Origin: Gammaproteobacteria bacterium
GTDB taxonomy: Bacteria > Pseudomonadota > Gammaproteobacteria > Thiohalomonadales > Thiohalomonadaceae
NCBI GenBank assembly: GCA_015232955.1
Contig: JADFYS010000161.1
Span: 1-5,348, forward strand
Direction: 5' to 3'
Length of the DNA: 5,348 nucleotides
Numbering within the stretch: the stretch's first letter is position 1; each line of letters begins with the position of its first letter. Positions 1 to 5,348 of this stretch are shown in pieces. Below the pieces are notes generated by a model, which had not been told where the DNA came from, made no database searches, and saw only the letters and a program-made list of their open reading frames with translations. The position numbers and the translations under genes are program-made.

Positions 1-5
1 AATCC

Positions 6-48
6 TTTGAATAGAATGACTATTCATGCGGCTTCATGCCTTGAATAG
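6..48. repeat. Interleaved direct and inverted repeats upstream of adk
   Basis: TGAATAG occurs at 8-14 and 42-48, and its reverse complement CTATTCA lies between them at 20-26. TTCATGC also occurs twice, at 23-29 and 33-39. The central CTATTCA can therefore pair with either flanking copy: a 7-bp stem with a 5-base loop (8-26), or a longer hairpin (20-48) with an inner GGC/GCC stem at 30-32 and 38-40. The two folds exclude each other. The element could be the end of an upstream transcript, a regulator-binding site or a fragment of a dispersed repeat; nothing here decides between these. The repeats are directly visible, but their function is unknown. Confidence 0.5.
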
Positions 49-78
49 CCACGCTTCTCAACTCCCTGAAATCCAGTG

Positions 79-107
79 TTTCCAAGTATCTTGGGTATAC
101 ACATATT
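79..107 (+). promoter_or_regulatory. adk: Weak sigma-70-like promoter candidate for adk
   Basis: TTTCCA at 79-84 matches four of six bases of the -35 consensus, and CATATT at 102-107 matches four of six of the -10 consensus, with a 17-base spacer. An alternative pairing is TTGGGT (91-96) with TTTAAC (114-119). A perfect palindrome, CCAAG-TAT-CTTGG (82-94), overlaps the first -35 and could be an operator. Matches this weak are common by chance, so this is only the best candidate in the 145 bases ahead of adk. Confidence 0.22.
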
Positions 108-129
108 CACTTTTTTAACTCCACACATT

Positions 130-135
130 TAAGGA
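130..135 (+). promoter_or_regulatory. adk: Ribosome binding site of adk
   Basis: TAAGGA matches the start of the anti-Shine-Dalgarno complement and ends 10 bases before the ATG at 146. An A-rich stretch follows it. The site supports the chosen adk start, which also puts the P-loop at the expected distance from the N-terminus. Confidence 0.75.
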
Positions 136-145
136 AAAAAACACG

Positions 146-787
146 ATGAGACTGATTCTTCTGGGCGCCCCCGGTGCCGGTAAAGGGACTGTTGCCAAGC
201 GACTGACCGCAGTGGATGGCTCTGTCCAGATCTCTACCGGCGATATCCTCCGCGGAGCGGTAAGAGACGGCACCGAACTTGGGAAAAAGGCAGACGCCTT
301 CATGAAAGCGGGAGATCTCGTTCCGGACGAACTCATCATGGGTATCATGGGCGAGAGACTACTGGAAGAGGATTGCAGCAAAGGATTCCTTCTCGACGGT
401 TTCCCCCGCACCATCCCCCAGGCGAAAGAGCTGAAGGTTCTGCTGGAAAAACTGAATATTACACTCGATTTTGCAGTCAATCTCGATGTCCCACGGGATG
501 TGATCCTCGACCGTCTCACCACCCGTCGCACCTGCTCTAACTCCGAATGTCAGGCGATCTACAACATCAAGAGTATGCCGTCCAAGGTTGACGGGGTGTG
601 TGATAAGTGCGGTAGTCCCACCATCCAGCGTGACGATGAGACCGAAGAGGCGATCAGCAAGCGTCTTGACACCTACGAGGAGAAGACCGCTCCTCTCGCC
701 AAGTTCTACGAAGAGGAAGGGCTCCTCCTCAGTGTCAATGCCACCTCCAGTGACGCCGTGGTTGAAGCAATTACCAGCAAGCTGTAA
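146..787 (+). CDS. adk: Adenylate kinase with zinc-type LID domain
   Basis: Cytosolic adenylate kinase converts ATP plus AMP reversibly to two ADP and balances the adenylate pool. The 213-residue product has the usual length of the long bacterial form (E. coli has 214). The P-loop GAPGAGKGT is at residues 7-15 with Lys13. The AMP-binding region includes STGD at 30-33, Arg36 and DGFPRT at 84-89 with Arg88. Arg123 and the TRRTC segment lead into the LID, and the QRDDE motif follows at 161-165. The LID carries four cysteines (130, 135, 152, 155) spaced C-x4-C-x16-C-x2-C, so it is predicted to bind structural zinc. The E. coli enzyme lacks this zinc site, and the commonly described zinc form has C-x2-C in the first half. 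Start chosen from the TAAGGA site and family N-terminus. A strong terminator follows, so adk is probably its own transcription unit. It lies just ahead of acs, whose AMP product it can recycle. Family assignment is near certain; zinc binding is inferred from the cysteines. Confidence 0.97.
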   Translation: MRLILLGAPGAGKGTVAKRLTAVDGSVQISTGDILRGAVRDGTELGKKADAFMKAGDLVPDELIMGIMGERLLEEDCSKGFLLDGFPRTIPQAKELKVLLEKLNITLDFAVNLDVPRDVILDRLTTRRTCSNSECQAIYNIKSMPSKVDGVCDKCGSPTIQRDDETEEAISKRLDTYEEKTAPLAKFYEEEGLLLSVNATSSDAVVEAITSKL

Positions 788-819
788 CCTTAAGTTCAAC
801 AAAAGATAAACAAAAGCAC

Positions 820-849
820 TCCCTTTCTCTGCGGAGAAGGGGGATTTTT
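820..849 (+). terminator. Intrinsic terminator after adk
   Basis: Bases 820-829 pair with 834-843 in a 10-bp stem that includes two G-U pairs and is closed by a four-base TGCG loop. One A and then five T (845-849) follow. This is a classic Rho-independent terminator 32 bases after the adk stop. On the opposite strand a run of T also follows the stem after a short gap, so weak bidirectional action is possible. It lies within the acs leader and could also act as a partial attenuator. Confidence 0.8.
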
Positions 850-863
850 CACCCATTCAGAGC

Positions 864-870
864 AGAGGGA
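864..870 (+). promoter_or_regulatory. acs: Ribosome binding site of acs
   Basis: AGAGGGA is a purine-rich Shine-Dalgarno-like site whose core GAGG ends 8 bases before the ATG at 877. It lies only 14 bases after the terminator U-tract, so any acs promoter must overlap or precede the terminator. Confidence 0.6.
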
Positions 871-876
871 ACCACT

Positions 877-2823
877 ATGGCTATTGAAAAAATTTATCCC
901 GTACCCGCAGAGTTTGCGGCCCGTACTCTCATCAACGATACCCAGTATCAAGAGATGTACCAGCACTCTATCGCCGATCCTGAGCAGTTCTGGGGGGAGC
1001 AGGCGGAGAAATTTCTCGACTGGGACCAGAAGTGGGACAAAGTCCTCGACTGGAGTTTCGCCAAAGATGACCTCCACATCGAGTGGTTCAAAGGGGGAAA
1101 GCTCAATGTCTCTGTCAACTGTATAGACCGCCATCTCGAAAGCCGTGGCGACCAGATCGCCATCATCTGGGAGGGGGATAACCCCGAAGAGAGTCGTCAC
1201 ATCACCTACCGCCAGCTCCACACCGAAGTTTCAAAGTTGGCCAATGTCTTTAAGGATCAAGGGATCAAAAAGGGAGACCGTCTCTGCATCTATATGCCGA
1301 TGATCCCCGAAGCGGCCTACGCCATGCTCGCCTCTGCCCGTATCGGTGCGGTCCATAGCATCGTCTTTGGTGGGTTCTCTCCCGAAGCGCTCAAGGATCG
1401 GATCCTCGACTCTGACTGTCAGGTGGTGATCACCGCCGACGAGGGTCTGCGTAGTGGTCGCACCGTCCCACTCAAAGCCAATACCGACAAGGCGCTGGAA
1501 GAGTGCCCCAATGTCCGTTCAGTTATCACCGTCAAACGGACCGGAAACCCCGTCCACTGGGTTGAAGGGCGTGATCACTGGTATGAAGATCTGATGGCCG
1601 CTGCCTCTGACGACTGCCCTCCCGAGATGATGGATGCCGAGGATCCCCTCTTTATCCTCTACACCTCCGGTTCTACCGGCCAGCCGAAAGGGGTTCTCCA
1701 CACCACCGGTGGCTATCTTCTCTACGCCACCATGACCACCAAGTACACCTTCGATCTCCAGGAGGGCGATATCTACTGGTGTACCGCCGATATTGGCTGG
1801 GTCACCGGCCACAGCTATCTGGTCTACGGTCCGCTGGCCAACGGCACCACCACCCTCTCTTTTGAGGGGGTCCCCACCTATCCCAGCGCCTCCCGCTGTT
1901 GGGAGGTGGTCGATAAACATCAGGTGACTGTCTTCTACACCGCCCCTACCGCCCTTCGCGCCCTGATGCGAGAGGGAAATGACCCGGTCACCCGCACCAG
2001 CCGCAAAAGTCTGCGCCTGCTCGGAACCGTAGGTGAACCGATCAACCCCGAAGCGTGGGAGTGGTATCACGATGTGATCGGAGATCGTCGCTGCCCCATC
2101 GCAGATACCTGGTGGCAGACCGAAACCGGCGGCCACCTCATCACCCCTCTGCCCGGTGCCACCCCACTCAAACCCGGATCTGCCACCCGCCCCTTCTTCG
2201 GTATCGAACCGGCACTGGTGGATGCCCAGAACGGGACGCTGCAAGAGGGTGTTGCCAGCGGCGCACTGGTGATGCGTCGCCCCTGGCCGGGAATGATGCG
2301 TACCGTTTATGGTGACCACCAGCGCTTCTATGACACCTACTTCAGCCAGTATCCCGGCAACTACTTTACCGGTGATGGTGCCCGTCGCGATGAGGATGGC
2401 TACTACTGGATCACCGGTCGGATGGATGATGTGATCAATGTCTCAGGTCACAGGATGGGAACTGCCGAAGTGGAGTCTGCACTGGTACTCCATCCCGCAG
2501 TAGCCGAAGCTGCAGTGGTCGGTTACCCCCACGATATCAAGGGGCAGGGGATCTACGCCTATGTCACCCTGGTCAAAGGGTTCGAGGCGACAGAGGAGCT
2601 GCGCAAAGCGCTGGTGAAACAGGTTCGTACCGAGATCGGTCCCATCGCTTCACCCGATGTAATTCAGTGGGCACCGGGACTCCCCAAGACCCGCTCCGGC
2701 AAGATAATGCGCCGTATTCTTCGCAAGATCGCAGCCAACGAGCTGGACACCCTCGGTGATACCTCCACCCTCGCCGATCCTTCGGTAGTGGATGATCTCA
2801 TTACCCATCAAGGGGGAAGATAA
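877..2823 (+). CDS. acs: Acetyl-CoA synthetase (AMP-forming)
   Basis: Acs activates acetate in the cytosol: acetate plus ATP gives acetyl-AMP and pyrophosphate, then CoA gives acetyl-CoA and AMP. This is the high-affinity route for acetate scavenging. The 648-residue protein is full length for the family (about 650). An N-terminal Acs-type extension comes first, then the large adenylation domain with YTSGSTGQPKG at 262-272, TVGEPI at 384-389 and DTWWQTETGG at 410-419. The small C-terminal domain follows the hinge Asp517, with SGHRMGT at 523-529 and GLPKTRSGK ending at the catalytic Lys609. The acetate pocket residues Trp308, Thr310, Val385 and Trp413 correspond to those of Salmonella Acs, where the second Trp limits the pocket to acetate. 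That separates it from propionyl- or acetoacetyl-CoA synthetases. Lys609 is the residue acetylated by Pat-type enzymes in Salmonella; no such acetyltransferase lies in the window. It follows the adk terminator by 27 bases. No truncation or frameshift is seen. Confidence 0.97.
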   Translation: MAIEKIYPVPAEFAARTLINDTQYQEMYQHSIADPEQFWGEQAEKFLDWDQKWDKVLDWSFAKDDLHIEWFKGGKLNVSVNCIDRHLESRGDQIAIIWEGDNPEESRHITYRQLHTEVSKLANVFKDQGIKKGDRLCIYMPMIPEAAYAMLASARIGAVHSIVFGGFSPEALKDRILDSDCQVVITADEGLRSGRTVPLKANTDKALEECPNVRSVITVKRTGNPVHWVEGRDHWYEDLMAAASDDCPPEMMDAEDPLFILYTSGSTGQPKGVLHTTGGYLLYATMTTKYTFDLQEGDIYWCTADIGWVTGHSYLVYGPLANGTTTLSFEGVPTYPSASRCWEVVDKHQVTVFYTAPTALRALMREGNDPVTRTSRKSLRLLGTVGEPINPEAWEWYHDVIGDRRCPIADTWWQTETGGHLITPLPGATPLKPGSATRPFFGIEPALVDAQNGTLQEGVASGALVMRRPWPGMMRTVYGDHQRFYDTYFSQYPGNYFTGDGARRDEDGYYWITGRMDDVINVSGHRMGTAEVESALVLHPAVAEAAVVGYPHDIKGQGIYAYVTLVKGFEATEELRKALVKQVRTEIGPIASPDVIQWAPGLPKTRSGKIMRRILRKIAANELDTLGDTSTLADPSVVDDLITHQGGR

Positions 2824-2832
2824 CCACCCAAC

Positions 2833-2860
2833 CGACGACCCGCCGCTGTGCGGGTCGTCG
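2833..2860. other. Perfect 11-bp hairpin without U-tract after acs
   Basis: CGACGACCCGC at 2833-2843 is an exact inverted repeat of 2850-2860, with a six-base CGCTGT loop. The stem begins 9 bases after the acs stop codon. What follows is seven C and then TTCC, not a run of T, and the opposite strand has no T-run either, so it does not fit a standard intrinsic terminator. It may protect the acs mRNA 3' end, pause RNA polymerase ahead of Rho termination, or act in the tex leader. The structure is certain at sequence level; its role is inferred. Confidence 0.6.
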
Positions 2861-2932
2861 CCCCCCCTTCCGAACACACCATCTCCTGCAGCACCCCCTC
2901 CATCTATCACTACACTATCTCCGCACTCATCC
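2861..2932 (+). promoter_or_regulatory. C-rich, G-poor tex leader; possible Rho-utilization region
   Basis: By hand count these 72 bases hold 38 C and only 4 G, unlike both neighbouring genes. Unstructured RNA with excess C over G is what Rho loads on. Together with the preceding U-less hairpin this suggests Rho-dependent termination, or attenuation, after acs. The stretch runs right up to the tex ATG and has no Shine-Dalgarno sequence and no convincing promoter. Composition is seen directly; Rho action is inferred. Confidence 0.35.
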
Positions 2933-5254
2933 ATGGAAACTATTCAAAAGAGGGTAGCAACTGCCCTTGCTATCTCTGAAAAACAGGTCGAAGCGGCCAT
3001 CACCCTCCTCGATCAGGGGGCGACGGTCCCCTTCATCTCCCGCTATCGAAAAGAGGTGACCGGCGGCCTTGACGATGGCCAGTTACGCCAGCTTGAAGAG
3101 CGCCTCGGCTACCTCCGCTCTCTTGATGAGCGGCGTGAGGCGATCCTCAAACTCATCGCCGAGCAGGAGAAACTCACCCCACAGTTGCGCCAGGAGATCG
3201 AAGAGGCGGAGAGCAAGATTCGGCTTGAGGATCTCTACCTCCCCTTTAAAAAGCGACGGCGCACCAAAGGACAGATTGCGATCGAAGCGGGGATCGAGCC
3301 GCTGGCCACCACCCTCCTCGCCCATCCTGAACTCAATCCCGAGGCCGAGGCGATATCCTATATTCACCATACAGGGCCATTTCAAGAGAAGTTCCCCGAC
3401 TGCAATGCGGTACTGGAGGGGGCAAAATATATCCTGATGGAGCGGTTTAACGAAGATCCTGAGCTGACGGCAAAACTGCGCACCCTGCTCCATGACAAAG
3501 GGGAGCTGGTCGCCGCTGTAGTCGAGGGTAAAGAGGCAGAGGGGGCCAAGTTTCGCGACTACTTTGATCAGCGTGACCACTTTCAGAAGATCCCCTCCCA
3601 CCGCGCCTTAGCGATGCTTCGCGGACGCAACGAAGGCTTTCTTCAACTCAAACTGGGGGTTGAGGGGGAGGAAGAGCGTCACCACCCGTGCGAATCGATT
3701 ATCGCCAACCACAACGGAATTCAGGATAAAGGGCGCGCAGGAGACCCGTGGCTACAGGAGGTGGTGCGCTGGAGCTGGCGCATCAAACAGAAGGTGCGTC
3801 TGGAGCTGGAGCTCCTGGCAGAACTCCAGCAGCGGGCCGACACCGAGGCGATTGAGGTCTTTAGCAAAAACCTCAAAGATCTCCTTCTTGCCGCCCCCGC
3901 GGGACAAGTGGCCACCATCGGCCTCGACCCCGGTCTGCGCACTGGGGTCAAGGTTGCGGTGATTGACGCGACCGGTAAGTACCTCGAATCGGCCACCATC
4001 TACCCCCACCCTCCGCGCAACCGTTGGCAGGAGTCGCTCGCCGTACTCCAACAGCTTATCACCCGCCACGGGGTAAAACTGATCGCTATCGGCAACGGAA
4101 CCGCATCGCGGGAGACGGATCGTCTCTGTCACGATCTGCTGCGCAATCTGCCCGAACTCCCGCTGCAAAAGGTGATGGTCAGTGAAGCGGGTGCCTCGAT
4201 CTACTCCGCCTCACAACGGGCTGCAGAGGAGTTTCCCGATCTCGATGTCACCATCCGCGGCGCCATCTCTATCGCCCGCCGCCTGCAGGATCCGTTGGCA
4301 GAGCTGGTCAAAATAGAGCCCAAATCGATCGGTGTCGGTCAGTACCAGCACGATGTCAACCAACTTCTTCTCGCCGATAAACTGGAGAATGTGGTGGAAG
4401 ATTGTGTGAACAGCGTCGGGGTTGAGGTCAACACCGCCTCGGTTCCGCTGCTGCGCCAGGTGGCAGGATTAAATCAGAGCAGTGCCGAAAACCTGGTCAA
4501 TTACCGCGATGCCAACGGTCCATTTAAAAGCCGTCAGGGGCTGAAAAAGGTCCCCCGACTCGGCGCCAGGAGTTTTGAACAGGCCGCAGGCTTCCTCCGC
4601 ATCCACGATGGTGACAACCCGCTGGATCGCTCGGCGGTCCACCCCGAAAGTTATGTCGTTGTGGATCGTATCGCCGCTAACAACCGGATCACCGTTGGCG
4701 AGCTGATCGGCAATGGCCCGCTGTTAAAGAAGATCAACCCCTCTGATTATGTGGATGAGCGTTTCGGTCTCCCCACCATTGGCGATATTCTCAGCGAACT
4801 CAACAAGCCGGGAAGAGATCCCCGCCCTGCGTTTCAGACTGCACGCCTGAAAGAGGGGGTAGAAAAAATAGGTGACCTGCGTCCGGGGATGATCCTCGAA
4901 GGAACCGTCACCAATGTCACCAACTTCGGGGCTTTTGTCGATATTGGCGTCCATCAGGATGGTCTTGTCCATATCTCTGCCCTTGCCGATCACTTTGTCA
5001 AAGATCCCCATCAGGTGATTAAGACCGGCGAGATCACCCAAGTGAAAGTGTTAGAGGTCGACCCAGAGCGGAAAAGGATCGCCCTCTCGCGCCGTCTCAA
5101 CGATGATCTGCCAGAGAGCAGACGGGACAAGGTCGAGCCACACAACCGCCAGCAGAGCAGAGCTGTAGCGAAAAACAGCACATCAACACCCCCCTCCGGT
5201 GCCCTTGCCACCGCTTTTGCCAACGCTATCGATAAACCTAAAATCCGCAGTTGA
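2933..5254 (+). CDS. tex: Tex/YhgF family S1-domain nucleic-acid-binding protein
   Basis: Tex is a conserved cytoplasmic protein that binds nucleic acid and is linked to transcription; it is related to eukaryotic Spt6. The 773-residue product equals the E. coli YhgF length. The helical N-terminal part has RYRKE and TGGLDD at 37-48, the LEDLYLP and GQIAIEAG block at 98-120, EGAKFRDYFD at 203-212 and PSHRALAMLRGRNEG at 221-235. A YqgF/RuvC-fold domain follows, with IGLDPG at 329-334, IGNGTASRET at 386-395 and VSEAGAS at 416-422, then VGQYQHDV at 468-475. Helix-hairpin-helix repeats span about 500-557, an S1 RNA-binding domain 650-722, and a polar tail ends in the family motif at 756-766. No ATG, GTG or TTG lies between 2792 and 2933 in frame. 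The 47-codon extension from 2792 would overlap acs and is proline-rich and unlike Tex, so I chose ATG 2933. That ATG has no visible Shine-Dalgarno sequence. Whether it is co-transcribed with acs is unclear. Confidence 0.96.
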   Translation: METIQKRVATALAISEKQVEAAITLLDQGATVPFISRYRKEVTGGLDDGQLRQLEERLGYLRSLDERREAILKLIAEQEKLTPQLRQEIEEAESKIRLEDLYLPFKKRRRTKGQIAIEAGIEPLATTLLAHPELNPEAEAISYIHHTGPFQEKFPDCNAVLEGAKYILMERFNEDPELTAKLRTLLHDKGELVAAVVEGKEAEGAKFRDYFDQRDHFQKIPSHRALAMLRGRNEGFLQLKLGVEGEEERHHPCESIIANHNGIQDKGRAGDPWLQEVVRWSWRIKQKVRLELELLAELQQRADTEAIEVFSKNLKDLLLAAPAGQVATIGLDPGLRTGVKVAVIDATGKYLESATIYPHPPRNRWQESLAVLQQLITRHGVKLIAIGNGTASRETDRLCHDLLRNLPELPLQKVMVSEAGASIYSASQRAAEEFPDLDVTIRGAISIARRLQDPLAELVKIEPKSIGVGQYQHDVNQLLLADKLENVVEDCVNSVGVEVNTASVPLLRQVAGLNQSSAENLVNYRDANGPFKSRQGLKKVPRLGARSFEQAAGFLRIHDGDNPLDRSAVHPESYVVVDRIAANNRITVGELIGNGPLLKKINPSDYVDERFGLPTIGDILSELNKPGRDPRPAFQTARLKEGVEKIGDLRPGMILEGTVTNVTNFGAFVDIGVHQDGLVHISALADHFVKDPHQVIKTGEITQVKVLEVDPERKRIALSRRLNDDLPESRRDKVEPHNRQQSRAVAKNSTSTPPSGALATAFANAIDKPKIRS

Positions 5255-5255
5255 A

Positions 5256-5274
5256 CACCGTGAAGGGTGCTTTT
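5256..5274 (+). terminator. Weak terminator-like hairpin after tex
   Basis: CACC at 5256-5259 can pair with GGTG at 5266-5269 around a six-base loop, followed by C and four T. The stem is only 4 bp. A wider alternative pairs CACCG (5256-5260) with CGGTG (5279-5283). It begins 2 bases after the tex stop, a plausible place for a terminator, but it is marginal. Confidence 0.3.
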
Positions 5275-5291
5275 GTGGCGGTGCAGTGCAA

Positions 5292-5348
5292 CGAAGGCAT
5301 GGATGCCGAAGGTACGAGTCCAAGGATGGACGAAGGTAGAACAATGCA
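5292..5348 (+). repeat. Tandem GGA-loop hairpins with CGAAGG spacers (CsrA/RsmA-site-like), cut by the window end
   Basis: CGAAGG occurs at 5292-5297, 5307-5312 and 5331-5336. Between the copies lie two hairpins. The first pairs GGC (5296-5298) with GCC (5305-5307) around the loop ATGGAT; the second pairs GTCC (5318-5321) with GGAC (5328-5331) around the loop AAGGAT. A six-base loop carrying A-N-GGA is the known preferred CsrA/RsmA target, and CAAGGATG fits its selected consensus closely. The GGA cores are 23 bases apart, within the range a CsrA dimer can bridge. The stretch may be the start of a CsrB/RsmZ-like sponge RNA, the leader of a CsrA-controlled gene, or a dispersed repeat. No promoter is evident just before it. 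The hairpins are seen directly; the binding role is inferred. Confidence 0.45.

Noticed and set aside
1..48. Possible tail of an upstream coding sequence, open in frame 1 to TAG at 46-48
   Set aside because: Fifteen open codons are not evidence of coding, and the stretch is full of repeats. Sequence upstream of the window would be needed.
131..135. A-N-GGA motifs in the adk and acs ribosome binding sites as CsrA targets
   Set aside because: Any AAGGA or AGGGA Shine-Dalgarno sequence contains this motif, and neither lies in an obvious hairpin loop.
810..819. ACAAAAGCAC at 810-819 is the reverse complement of 5267-5276
   Set aside because: Ten-base inverted matches are expected several times by chance in a window of this length.
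359..856. Minus-strand open frame of 165 codons across adk and its terminator
   Set aside because: It overlaps conserved adk and runs through the terminator stem, and no domain is recognisable. It is most likely a shadow of adk codon use.
1519..2319. Long minus-strand open frame (266 codons) inside acs
   Set aside because: It lies fully opposite a clearly conserved gene and yields a glycine- and isoleucine-rich product with no recognisable motif. Such antisense frames are expected from the C-ending codon bias of acs.
2792..2932. 47-codon N-terminal extension of Tex from ATG 2792
   Set aside because: It overlaps the acs end in a different frame, crosses the 11-bp hairpin, is proline- and serine-rich, and has no counterpart in Tex as I know it. 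The 773-residue form from 2933 fits the family.
5299..5348. Possible start of a downstream gene at ATG 5299 or 5303 after GAAGG
   Set aside because: Both frames stay open for only about 16 codons to the window edge. At 5299 the GAAGG is too close to the ATG, and the peptides resemble nothing I recognise. The repeat and hairpin pattern explains the stretch better.

Overview
The window holds three complete, same-strand housekeeping genes of a free-living-type bacterium: adk (adenylate kinase), acs (AMP-forming acetyl-CoA synthetase) and tex (the nucleic-acid-binding Tex/YhgF protein). Acs and Tex match the enterobacterial proteins as I know them almost residue for residue at the key motifs, and codons are strongly C-ending (CTC, ATC, ACC). 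This suggests a moderately GC-rich gammaproteobacterium. That is an inference from protein resemblance; nothing here identifies a genus. The adenylate kinase carries a four-cysteine zinc-type LID, unlike the E. coli enzyme.

Layout. Positions 1-145 are intergenic and hold interleaved direct and inverted repeats (about 6-48), a short palindrome over a weak promoter candidate (about 79-107), and a good ribosome binding site for adk (146-787). A convincing intrinsic terminator (820-849) separates adk from acs (877-2823), which starts only 27 bases after the U-tract. The 109-base acs-tex gap contains a perfect 11-bp hairpin with no U-tract, then a C-rich, G-poor stretch that resembles a Rho loading region. 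tex (2933-5254) starts there with no visible Shine-Dalgarno sequence. After tex come a weak terminator-like hairpin and, at the window edge, a repeat-like stretch (5292-5348). It has two small hairpins whose six-base loops read ATGGAT and AAGGAT, separated by CGAAGG spacers. This is the pattern of CsrA/RsmA-binding RNAs.

Functional logic. Acs activates acetate with ATP and releases AMP and pyrophosphate; adenylate kinase converts that AMP with ATP into two ADP, so the first two genes are metabolically complementary. Tex has no obvious link to them. The least explained part is the 3' end, which could be the start of a Csr/Rsm-type sponge RNA, a CsrA-controlled leader, or a dispersed repeat. 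The window ends too soon to decide. The genes themselves are ordinary, and I see no mobile element, CRISPR array, tRNA or rRNA.
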